DNA of 38,400 bases from Bryobacterales bacterium. GTDB taxonomy: Bacteria; Acidobacteriota; Terriglobia; Bryobacterales; Bryobacteraceae. The notes beneath the pieces were generated by a model, which worked only from the letters and a program-made list of their open reading frames with translations, was not told where the DNA came from and did not search any database. The stretch lies in NCBI GenBank assembly GCA_016789745.1, contig JAEUQF010000445.1, forward strand, positions 1-38,400. The letters run 5' to 3'. Shown here one piece after another: positions 24,386 to 32,411 of this stretch. A program made the position numbers and the translations under genes. Within the stretch, counting starts at the first letter, position 1. Every line of letters starts with the position of its first letter.

Positions 24386-27145
24386 ATGGGTTTTCAAATC
24401 AACACCAATATCCCGTCGCTGATGGCGCAGGACAACCTTCGGCTTTCATCCGACTTCCAGACCAAAACCATTCAGCGCGTAACGTCCGGGTTGCGCATCG
24501 TATCGAGCGGTGACGACGCTGCCGGCCTCGCCATCGCCAATGGCTTCCGCAGCGATATCGCTGTCCTCGGCCAGGGCATCCGCAACGCCAACGACGGTTT
24601 GTCGACGCTGCAGATCATCGACGGTGGTATCAACAATATTTCGAAGCTGCTTGATCGCGCCCGTACGCTCGCCACGCAATCGGCTTCCGGTACCTTCACC
24701 GGCTCGCGCTCGGTGCTGAACAGCGAATTCAACAGCGTGTTGACGGAAATCAACCGCCAGGCGCAGTCGATTGGTCTCGACCGCGGCGGCCAGTTCAACA
24801 AGAGCTTGAGCGTGTTCATCGGCGGCGGCCGCGCCAATGCCGGTGTCACCGAAATCAGCAACGGCTCCATCGGCGTGGACTTGAGCTCGTCCACGGTTGA
24901 CTCGCAGAGCCTTGGCCTGAGCGGCGTGCAGGCGGCCACCAAATCCGGCACCGACCTGTCTACCAGTTCGGCCACCACCAGCGTGCAGTCCATCGTCAAT
25001 GACACGACGAATACCAATTCGGTAGCCGTGGCTGGTTATACCTCGTTCTCGTTCCGCGGCGCCGGCTTCTCCGATGCCGACAAGGTCAACGTCTCGGTGA
25101 ACCTGTCCGGCGTTACCGACACAGCCACGCTCGTCACCGCCTTGAACGATGCCATCGAAACGGCAGGCAACGGCACCTCGGCGGCCTCCACGGCGTTTAA
25201 GAACACTAATATACGCGCCGTCGTTGTATCCGATACGCAGGCCGATGGCACGGTGAAACAGCGCCTCGGCTTCCAGGCTTCGACCGGCGCCTTCCAGGTG
25301 GAAGCCGGCGACCGTCTTTCCAATGCCCTGTTGGGCAACTTCTCCTCCGGCGCCACCGGCAAGAGCCTGTCCACCGCATTCCTCGGCGCAGGCAACGTAT
25401 CGACGGCAGCCACCACCGGTTCCGGCTCGGCCAACATCATTGTGCGTGTGCAAGGCAGCGGCCTGGCTTCGCCGGTCGATATCACGCTCGGCATCACGCA
25501 GGGCACCACCACCGGCGCGCAGATCCTGTCAGCCTTGAAGACCGCCGTGGACAACAACTCCACGTTGCAGTCGGCGGGTATCTCGCTCGATACACCAGTC
25601 TCCGGTGAAACGCTGGTATTCCGTTCGCGCACCGGCGAACGGCTGGATGTGCAGGCCGCCGGTGACAACGATAACGTGCTCGGCCTGGGCACCTACCGCC
25701 TGGCTTCGGACACGGCAACCTCGTTCGACTATACATCGGTCACCGGTGGCGCGGCGTCGCTTTCCACCACCTCGGCGCAGACCTTCGAGTTTTCCATCGG
25801 CGGCGGCGCCAAACAGTCGGTTGCGGTCAGTGGTCTGACGGCGGGTACGGCCACCGCGGCAGCCGCTGCTATCAATGCCGGCATTGCGGCGAACTCCACG
25901 CTGGCGGCGGCCGGTCTGCAGGCCACCGTGAATGGCGGCGGCACCATCGACATTGCCTCCACCAACGGTACGGCCTTCCGCCTGAATGCGCTCGCCCCAG
26001 GCCAGGACAACTTTGGCTTTGGCACCAACGCCACCACCGGCACTGGTACGGCGTATACCGCCAATTACAACGACGCCATCTACAACACCATTGATGGCAC
26101 CTACGCCATCACGGCCAGCACCAACGACACGTTCACCTTCTCGGTCGACGGCGGCTCGTCTACTTCGATCACTCTCACCGCTGGCGCGGCCCGTACGGCT
26201 ACGTCAATTGCTGCTGACCTGAACGGCAATGGCACCTTCGCCGCCGCTGCTACGGCCTCGGTTGTGAACGGCGGTCTTGTCATCACGTCCGATAACGCCA
26301 ATTCCAAGATCAAGATCGAATCAAGCACCTCGCTTGCCACACTTGGGTTTGAAGCCGGCCAAAGCAACTACGCCGACAAGAACACGGTGAACGCCGGCGG
26401 CGCCTACACCACCGAACTTGGCACCAATGACGATGTGTTCAGCTTCAGTGCCATCCGAAACGGCGCCTCCGACCAGACCGTCACGCTCACCGCCGTCGAC
26501 AACAACGGCGTCGAGCACTCGCTGGCCGTTACCCTGCGCAATGACGCCACCGCGCGCAATGCCCGCAACGTCGACGAAGCCATTAAGACCATCAATACCG
26601 CCCTACAGCAGTCGGCCGATTCCACCTTAAAGCAATTGGTGGCGGTCAAGGAACAAAACACCACCGGCAACGAAGAGGGCATCCGTTTCCTGTCCACGCT
26701 CAAGAACTTCAAGGTCTCGGTCGGGGTCAGCTCCGGTTCCACCGCGGCCAGCGAAGTCGGCATCTATGACGGAACCAGCGGCTCCAGCGTGCTCGGCCAG
26801 GGTGCCATCACGTCGGCCACCCAATCCACCGGCGGCTCGCAGCTCGATATCAACACCATCGCCGGCGCCACCGCGGCCGTTACCGCCCTGGCCAGCGCCG
26901 TCAGCAAACTAGGCGATGCCCAGGCCGTCGTCGGCCGCGGCCAGAACCAGTTCAACTACGCCGTCAACCTGGCACAATCCCAGATGACCAACATCGCCGC
27001 CGCCGAGTCGCGCATCCGCGATGCCGATCTGGCGCAGGAAGCGGCCAACCTCAGTAAGGCCCAGATCGTCCTCCAGGCCGGTATCGCCGCCCTGGCACAA
27101 GCCAACTCCGCCCCGCAGGCCGTCCTCGCCCTGCTCCGCGGTTAA
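24386..27145 (+). CDS. Flagellin, very long form (919 residues), copy 1
   Basis: The N-terminal D0/D1 segment (1-140) is canonical: MGFQINTNIPSL, LRLSSDFQTKTIQRVTSGLRI, SGDDAAGLAIAN and NANDGLSTLQIIDGG. The C-terminal D1/D0 segment holds RGQNQFNYAVNLAQSQM and AAESRIRDADLAQEAANLSKAQI. Between them lie about 690 residues with several Flagellin_IN-like beta modules, for example DTFTFSVDGGSSTSITLT and TAGTATAAAAAINAG. Most flagellins have 270-550 residues, so this is a giant form and should make a thicker or decorated filament. No signal peptide, as expected for type III export. Ser/Thr-rich modules offer many O-glycosylation sites. Copy 2 follows after 352 bases with the same length. Confidence 0.95.
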   Translation: MGFQINTNIPSLMAQDNLRLSSDFQTKTIQRVTSGLRIVSSGDDAAGLAIANGFRSDIAVLGQGIRNANDGLSTLQIIDGGINNISKLLDRARTLATQSASGTFTGSRSVLNSEFNSVLTEINRQAQSIGLDRGGQFNKSLSVFIGGGRANAGVTEISNGSIGVDLSSSTVDSQSLGLSGVQAATKSGTDLSTSSATTSVQSIVNDTTNTNSVAVAGYTSFSFRGAGFSDADKVNVSVNLSGVTDTATLVTALNDAIETAGNGTSAASTAFKNTNIRAVVVSDTQADGTVKQRLGFQASTGAFQVEAGDRLSNALLGNFSSGATGKSLSTAFLGAGNVSTAATTGSGSANIIVRVQGSGLASPVDITLGITQGTTTGAQILSALKTAVDNNSTLQSAGISLDTPVSGETLVFRSRTGERLDVQAAGDNDNVLGLGTYRLASDTATSFDYTSVTGGAASLSTTSAQTFEFSIGGGAKQSVAVSGLTAGTATAAAAAINAGIAANSTLAAAGLQATVNGGGTIDIASTNGTAFRLNALAPGQDNFGFGTNATTGTGTAYTANYNDAIYNTIDGTYAITASTNDTFTFSVDGGSSTSITLTAGAARTATSIAADLNGNGTFAAAATASVVNGGLVITSDNANSKIKIESSTSLATLGFEAGQSNYADKNTVNAGGAYTTELGTNDDVFSFSAIRNGASDQTVTLTAVDNNGVEHSLAVTLRNDATARNARNVDEAIKTINTALQQSADSTLKQLVAVKEQNTTGNEEGIRFLSTLKNFKVSVGVSSGSTAASEVGIYDGTSGSSVLGQGAITSATQSTGGSQLDINTIAGATAAVTALASAVSKLGDAQAVVGRGQNQFNYAVNLAQSQMTNIAAAESRIRDADLAQEAANLSKAQIVLQAGIAALAQANSAPQAVLALLRG

Positions 27146-27165
27146 TAACAACGAAGTAGTAAACC

Positions 27166-27200
27166 GCGCGGCTCTGTAACCCGGAGCCGCGCCCCTTTGT
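27166..27200 (+). terminator. Likely intrinsic terminator of flagellin 1
   Basis: GCGCGGCTC (27166-27174) pairs perfectly with GAGCCGCGC (27184-27192) around a nine-base loop, 21 bases after the stop codon. CCCTTTGT follows, a poor U-tract but a very strong stem. Confidence 0.6.
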
Positions 27201-27203
27201 AGG

Positions 27204-27241
27204 GCAGACGTCTACGTCTGCGCCCGACGTCCACGTCGGGC
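27204..27241. repeat. Two back-to-back palindromes (REP-like element)
   Basis: GCAGACGT-CT-ACGTCTGC (27204-27221) is followed at once by GCCCGACGT-CC-ACGTCGGGC (27222-27241). Both are perfect stems with two-base centres and share the core GACGT-NN-ACGTC. They lie between the flagellin genes, just after the terminator. The form is that of a repetitive extragenic palindrome; copy number elsewhere cannot be seen here. Confidence 0.6.
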
Positions 27242-27384
27242 GTCCGTCCCAATATCGCCCAGCGCCCCGACTCATACCGGGCGCGCGTCGCCCATAAAAG
27301 CAGTACCCACCAAACTTCGCAAACCCCACCGCCTCGGCCAGAGGTAGCCCTCTCCCGAGAGGTGGCAATATTCCGTCGCACCGT

Positions 27385-27411
27385 CATACCCCGTCTATTC
27401 CCCATCGATAA
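27385..27411 (+). promoter_or_regulatory. Weak sigma-28-like promoter of flagellin 2
   Basis: ATCGATAA (27404-27411) matches the FliA -10 at 6/8 and shares CGATAAG with the copy-1 promoter at a similar place (86 bases before the start). The -35 at 27385-27392 matches poorly. The remaining gap 27242-27384 shows only a small palindrome, CCTCTC-CC-GAGAGG, near 27350. Confidence 0.3.
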
Positions 27412-27446
27412 GCCCAGTAACCCGGTCAGAGTCCGGGGTCATGAAT

Positions 27447-27497
27447 CCGGGAAGGATTTCCGGAAACGCATTCGAACGTTTCTAGGAGAGAAACTAT
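27447..27497 (+). promoter_or_regulatory. Structured leader of flagellin 2, candidate CsrA-binding region
   Basis: CCGGGAAGGATTTCCGG (27447-27463) folds with GGA (27454-27456) in the loop. GTTTCT (27478-27483) pairs with AGAAAC (27489-27494), leaving the Shine-Dalgarno AGGAG in the loop, three bases before the ATG. The two GGA loops are about 31 bases apart, as in copy 1 (about 29). The rest of the leaders differs, so these elements look conserved by selection. Confidence 0.6.
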
Positions 27498-30257
27498 ATG
27501 GGCTTTCAGATCAACACGAATATCCCCTCGCTGGTCGCGCAGGATAACCTGCGAGTGACCTCGGACTTCCAGCAGAAAACCATCCAACGCGTTACCTCGG
27601 GCCTCCGCATTGTCGCCAGCGGCGACGACGCAGCCGGTCTCGCCATTGCCAACAGCTTCCGCTCCGATATCGCCGTGTTGAGCCAAGGCATCCGCAACGC
27701 CAACGACGGCATCTCCACTCTGCAGATCATCGACGGCGGCATCAACAACATCTCCAAACTGCTGGACCGTGCCCGTACGCTTGCCACCCAGTCGGCCTCC
27801 GGCACCTTCACCGGCTCCCGTTCGGTGCTGAACAGCGAGTTCCAAAGCGTGTTGCGCGAAGTCGACCGCCAGGCCCAGACCATCGGTCTTGACCGCGGCG
27901 GCCAGTTCGCCAAAAGCCTCAGTATCTTTATTGGTGGCGGCAAAGCCAATGCCGGCATCACCGAGATCTCCAACGGCAGCGTCGGCGTCGATTTGAGCGC
28001 CTCCACCGTCGATACCCAAAGTCTTGGCATCAGCGGCGTCCAGGCCGCCAGCAAGTCCGGCACCGACCTGTCCACCAGCTCGGCCACCACCAGCGTCCAG
28101 TCCATCGTCAACGACACCACCAATAAGAACTCGGCGGCCAACGGCGGCTATACGGACTTCTATATTCGCGGCGCCGGCTTCTCCGATGCCGACCAGGTAA
28201 AGGTTTCCGTGAACCTGGCCGGTGTCACCAATACCTCCACCCTGGTCAGCGCCGTCAATGCCGCTATCGAAGCAGCCGGCAACGGCACCTCGGCTGCCGC
28301 TACGGCCTTCAAGAACACCAACGTCCGCGCCGTGGTCATCTCCGACAAACAGGCCGACGGCACCGTCAAGGAGCGGCTCGGTTTCCAGGCCTCCACCGGC
28401 GCCTTCCAGGTCGTCGCGGGCGACCGCATGTCGAATGCGCTGCTCGGCAACTTTACCTCCGGCGCCACAGGCAAGAGTCTCTCGACAGCCTTTGTCGGCC
28501 GCGGAACCGTTACCGGCACCTCCACCGGCGCCGGCTCAGCCAACGTCATCGTGCGCGTACAGGGCAGCGGCCTCGCCGCCCCGGTCGATATCACGCTCGG
28601 CATCACGCAGGGCACCACCACGGCCGCCCAACTGGCCACGGCATTGAAGCTGGCCGTCGATAACAACGCCACCTTGCAGGCGGCCGGTGTCACGCTCGAC
28701 AATCCAGTCTCGGGCGAGGCGATGGTCTTCCGTTCCACGCACGGAGAGCGGTTTGAGGTGCTCGCCGCCGGCGATAACGACAACCTGCTCGGCCTCGGCA
28801 CCTTCCGTCTGTCTTCGGATACCGCCACTTCGTTCGACTACACCACAGTCACCGGCGGCGCGGCGACCCTGTCCACCACCTCGGCCCAGACCTTTGAATT
28901 CTCCATCGGCGGCGGCGCCGTCCAGCAGGTGGTTGTCAACGGCCTTACGGCGGGTACGGCCACTGCGGCAGCGGCAGCCATCAACGCCGGCATCGCGGCC
29001 AACTCCACCCTGGCCGCAGCGGGCCTGCAGGCCACCGTGAACGGCGGCGGCACCATCGATATCGCCTCCACTAACGGTACGGCCTTCCGCCTCAACGCGC
29101 TCGCTCCGGGTCAGGACAACTTCGGTTTCGGCACCAACGCCACTACCGGTACCGGCACCACCTATTCGGCCAACTACAACGACGCCATCTACAACACCAT
29201 CGACGGTCCGTATGCCATCACGGCATCCACCAACGACACCTTCACCTTCTCGGTGGACGGCGGCAGCGCCGTCAGCGTCACCTTGACGGCCGGCGGCGCC
29301 CGCACGGCAACCTCGATTGCTGCTGATCTCAACGGCAACGCCACCTTTGCCGCCGCCGCTACGGCTACGGTCGTCAATGGTCAGCTGGTCATCACCTCCG
29401 ACAACGCCAATTCGAAGGTCAAGATCGAGTCGGGCACCTCGCTCGCCACGCTCGGCTTTGAAGCCGGCCAGAGCAACTACGCCGACAAGAACACGGTCAA
29501 TTCCGGCGGTGCCTACACCACCGAACTCGGCACCAACAAAGACGTCTTCAGCTTCAACTCCATCCGCAACGGCGCCTCCGACCAGACCGTCACCTTAACC
29601 GCGGTCGATGACAACGGCGCCGAGCATTCGCTCGCCATCACCCTGCGCAACGACGACACATCGCGCAACGCCCGGTCGATCGACGAGGCCATCAAGACCA
29701 TTAACGAGCAGCTCCAGCAGTCGGCCGATCCCACCATGAAGAAACTGGTGGCGGTCAAGGAACAGAACACCACCGGCAACGAAGAGGGCATCCGCTTCCT
29801 GTCCACGCTGCGCAACTTCCGCGTGTCACTGGGCGTCAGTTCCGGTTCCACGGCCGCCAGCGAAGTCGGTGTCTATGATGGCACCAGCGGCAACAGCGTC
29901 CTCGGCCAGGGGGCCATCAGCAAAGCGGTGCAATCCACCGGCGGCGCCCAGCTTGACATCGCCACCATGGACGGCGCCACCGCAGCCGTTACCGCCCTCG
30001 CCACCGCCGTCTCCATCCTTGGCGACGCCCAAGCCGTCGTCGGCCGCGGCCAGAACCAGTTCAACTATGCCGTCAACCTGGCCCAGTCCCAGATGACGAA
30101 CATCGCCGCCGCCGAGTCGCGCATCCGCGACGCCGATCTCGCCATGGAAGCTGCCAACCTCAGCAAAGCGCAGATCATCCTGCAGGCCGGCGTGGCCGCC
30201 TTGGCGCAGGCCAACTCGGCGCCGCAGGCGGTACTGTCGCTCCTCCAGGGCCGGTAA
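27498..30257 (+). CDS. Flagellin, very long form (919 residues), copy 2
   Basis: Same architecture and exact length as copy 1. The N-terminus has MGFQINTNIPSLVAQ and LRVTSDFQQKTIQRVTSGLRI; the C-terminus has SRIRDADLAMEAANLSKAQI. The central modules, usually the variable part of flagellins, are almost the same in the two copies, for example ATVNGGGTIDIASTNGTAF and QDNFGFGTNATTGTGT. At the DNA level these stretches differ at many third codon positions, so the duplication is not recent and the central domain is under purifying selection. Differences cluster near residues 215-222, around the 340s and in the C-terminal third. The GT41 gene follows 57 bases later. Confidence 0.95.
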   Translation: MGFQINTNIPSLVAQDNLRVTSDFQQKTIQRVTSGLRIVASGDDAAGLAIANSFRSDIAVLSQGIRNANDGISTLQIIDGGINNISKLLDRARTLATQSASGTFTGSRSVLNSEFQSVLREVDRQAQTIGLDRGGQFAKSLSIFIGGGKANAGITEISNGSVGVDLSASTVDTQSLGISGVQAASKSGTDLSTSSATTSVQSIVNDTTNKNSAANGGYTDFYIRGAGFSDADQVKVSVNLAGVTNTSTLVSAVNAAIEAAGNGTSAAATAFKNTNVRAVVISDKQADGTVKERLGFQASTGAFQVVAGDRMSNALLGNFTSGATGKSLSTAFVGRGTVTGTSTGAGSANVIVRVQGSGLAAPVDITLGITQGTTTAAQLATALKLAVDNNATLQAAGVTLDNPVSGEAMVFRSTHGERFEVLAAGDNDNLLGLGTFRLSSDTATSFDYTTVTGGAATLSTTSAQTFEFSIGGGAVQQVVVNGLTAGTATAAAAAINAGIAANSTLAAAGLQATVNGGGTIDIASTNGTAFRLNALAPGQDNFGFGTNATTGTGTTYSANYNDAIYNTIDGPYAITASTNDTFTFSVDGGSAVSVTLTAGGARTATSIAADLNGNATFAAAATATVVNGQLVITSDNANSKVKIESGTSLATLGFEAGQSNYADKNTVNSGGAYTTELGTNKDVFSFNSIRNGASDQTVTLTAVDDNGAEHSLAITLRNDDTSRNARSIDEAIKTINEQLQQSADPTMKKLVAVKEQNTTGNEEGIRFLSTLRNFRVSLGVSSGSTAASEVGVYDGTSGNSVLGQGAISKAVQSTGGAQLDIATMDGATAAVTALATAVSILGDAQAVVGRGQNQFNYAVNLAQSQMTNIAAAESRIRDADLAMEAANLSKAQIILQAGVAALAQANSAPQAVLSLLQGR

Positions 30258-30314
30258 ACCCTGATCGCGCCCGGAATAATCTGATGGGCGAATCCTCTAG
30301 AGCGGCGGTGAAAC

Positions 30315-32411
30315 GTGGACGATAAACGCACAGGCATGCAGGCTACGTCCTCGGCCTGGGCTCGCTCCACCTTCACTGCCGCCGCGCATTTTGCCCAACA
30401 GAGAGCGTTTCCCGAAGCCAGACAACTTCTCATCGCTTTGCTCGAACGCGAGCCCACCCATACCGACTCCATGTATCTGCTGGCGTCGGTGGTATCGCAG
30501 GAGGGCGAACTGGAACTGGGGGAGCATCTATTGCGCCAGGCTCTCTCCATCGCCCCGAAAAAGGCTCTCTACTGGGTACTGCTTGGCAATCTGCTGCAGC
30601 GCCAGAACCGGCTTGCGGAATCGGAGATCTGCTACCAGGAAGCGCTCAACCTCGAAGGGCCCGGCTATACCGACGCCATGTATAACTGGGCCAACACGTG
30701 TGAACGCATGGGCCGCCACCGCGATGCCCTCACGCTGCTCGAAGAGGTCATCGAGCGGGCCCCGAAGCACATGGAGGCCCGCACCAATCTGGCAAACCTG
30801 CTGCGCTCGGCCGGCTACCATGACCTCGCGCTGGCTCATCTCGAAGAGGCCTACCGCAGCCACCCTACGGCCCTGCCGGTGCTGGTGAACCTGAGCAACA
30901 CGCTGCTCGCGCTCGGCCGGCCCGTCGACGCCCTGCCAATTCTCGAAAAGGCCATCACGCAGTCGCCGAACACGGCTGCGCTCTACAACAATCGCGGCAA
31001 TGTCCTGCGAGCCTTGAGACGCAATACCGAAGCCCTTGCCAGCTTCAGCGACGCCATCGGCCGCGAGCCCATGCGCGCCGAGTTCTGGACCAATCGCGGG
31101 ACCATGCTGCAGATCCTCGGCCGCATGGAAGAGGCGGTGGCTTCGTTTAGTCAAGCCATCGAGTTCAACCCCGCCAATCCCATCGCCCACGGCGCCGCCC
31201 TGTTCTCGATTCACTATGACCCGAAGCGTTCGACGGCCGACCTTCTGGCCGAACACCGCGCCTGGGGCGAACGCCACGGCCGCGCGCTAGCCCGTACGGG
31301 TCCGTGGCGAAACGAAGCCAACCCCGATCGCCAATTGCGCGTCGGTTTTGTCTCGGCCGACTTCCGCCAGCACCCGGTCAGCTTCTTCACCGAGCCCCTG
31401 TTTGCGCACCATAACCGCGACGCCTTCCACATCACGGCCTATTCGTCCTGCTTTGGAGGCGATACGTGGTCTGCGCGCCTCAAACCCTTAACCGACGCTT
31501 GGGTGGATGTCCCGGCGCTCACCGATGTCGAACTCGCCCAGCGCATCGAAGGCGATGGCATCGACGTTCTCATTGACTTAGCCGGACACACCGCCGGCAA
31601 CCGCCTGCTCGCCTTCGCCCGCAAACCGGCACCGGTGCAGATCTCCTGGCTCGGCTACTTCAACACCACGGGTCTCCAAGCCGTCGATTATCTTCTGGTT
31701 GACCCGGTCGTCGCGCCCGAATCGGAACCCGCGCCCTTCGTCGAACAGCCGCTGCGGCTGCCGGGCTGCTATCTCACCTACCAGGGGCCGGATTACGCTC
31801 CAGAGCCGGCCCGCACCCCCGGTCAGCCGCTCACCTACGGCTGCTTTAATACCTCTTCGAAGATCACTGCCAACGTCGTCGCCCTGTGGGCCCGCATCCT
31901 GACCGCCGATCCGGAAGCCCGGCTGCTGCTGCGCAACGCCACCTTCGACGATCCACTGGCCCGCGAGCAGTTCCGCCAGGCCTTTGAAGCCGTCGGCCTG
32001 GCCCCCGAGCGCCTCAACCTGCAAGGCGCCGCTACACACCCGGAACTGCTTGCCACCTATGCGGAAATCGACATCGCGCTCGATCCGTTCCCCTACAACG
32101 GCGGCACCACCACCTGCGAAGCCCTCTGGATGGGTGTTCCGGTCGTCACTCTCGCTGGCGACCGCTTCGTCAGCCGCGTCGGCGCCACCATCCTCACCGC
32201 CGCCGGACACCCGGACTGGATCGCCCACACGCCCGAGCAGTACATCGATTGCGCCCTAGCCCTCGGCCGCGACCGCACCCGCCTGGCGGAACTCCGTCAG
32301 AGCCTGCGTTCCCAGGTCCGCACCTCTACCCTTGGCGATACCGAAGCCTATACCAGGAACTTTGAACATGCTCTCCGAACTGTTTGGCGACAATGGTGCC
32401 AGTCCCGCTAA
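30315..32411 (+). CDS. TPR-containing O-GlcNAc transferase-like protein (GT41, SPINDLY-type)
   Basis: The 698-residue protein starts at GTG 30315. About seven TPR repeats fill residues 20-290 (for example NTAALYNNRGNVLRALRRNTEALASFSDAI). The GT-B catalytic part follows: RVGFVSADFRQHPVSFFTEPL, IDLAGHTAGNRLLAFARKPAPVQISWLGY, TYGCFNTSSKIT and DPFPYNGGTTTCEALWMGVPVV, all hallmarks of the bacterial OGT/SPINDLY family. The enzymes transfer a sugar from a nucleotide donor to Ser/Thr hydroxyls of proteins. Its place 57 bases after the flagellins makes flagellin the obvious substrate (inference). It overlaps the methyltransferase gene by 44 bases, so the two are coupled. Confidence 0.9.
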   Translation: MDDKRTGMQATSSAWARSTFTAAAHFAQQRAFPEARQLLIALLEREPTHTDSMYLLASVVSQEGELELGEHLLRQALSIAPKKALYWVLLGNLLQRQNRLAESEICYQEALNLEGPGYTDAMYNWANTCERMGRHRDALTLLEEVIERAPKHMEARTNLANLLRSAGYHDLALAHLEEAYRSHPTALPVLVNLSNTLLALGRPVDALPILEKAITQSPNTAALYNNRGNVLRALRRNTEALASFSDAIGREPMRAEFWTNRGTMLQILGRMEEAVASFSQAIEFNPANPIAHGAALFSIHYDPKRSTADLLAEHRAWGERHGRALARTGPWRNEANPDRQLRVGFVSADFRQHPVSFFTEPLFAHHNRDAFHITAYSSCFGGDTWSARLKPLTDAWVDVPALTDVELAQRIEGDGIDVLIDLAGHTAGNRLLAFARKPAPVQISWLGYFNTTGLQAVDYLLVDPVVAPESEPAPFVEQPLRLPGCYLTYQGPDYAPEPARTPGQPLTYGCFNTSSKITANVVALWARILTADPEARLLLRNATFDDPLAREQFRQAFEAVGLAPERLNLQGAATHPELLATYAEIDIALDPFPYNGGTTTCEALWMGVPVVTLAGDRFVSRVGATILTAAGHPDWIAHTPEQYIDCALALGRDRTRLAELRQSLRSQVRTSTLGDTEAYTRNFEHALRTVWRQWCQSR

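Noticed and set aside
24446..25453. Minus-strand frames opposite the flagellin genes
   Set aside because: Mirror frames occur in both copies and follow from the conserved flagellin codons; translation is Ala/Gly/Arg-rich with no domain.
27146..27497. A small gene between the flagellins
   Set aside because: The short frames are shadows across terminator and palindromes, without ribosome binding sites; the gap is better read as regulatory.
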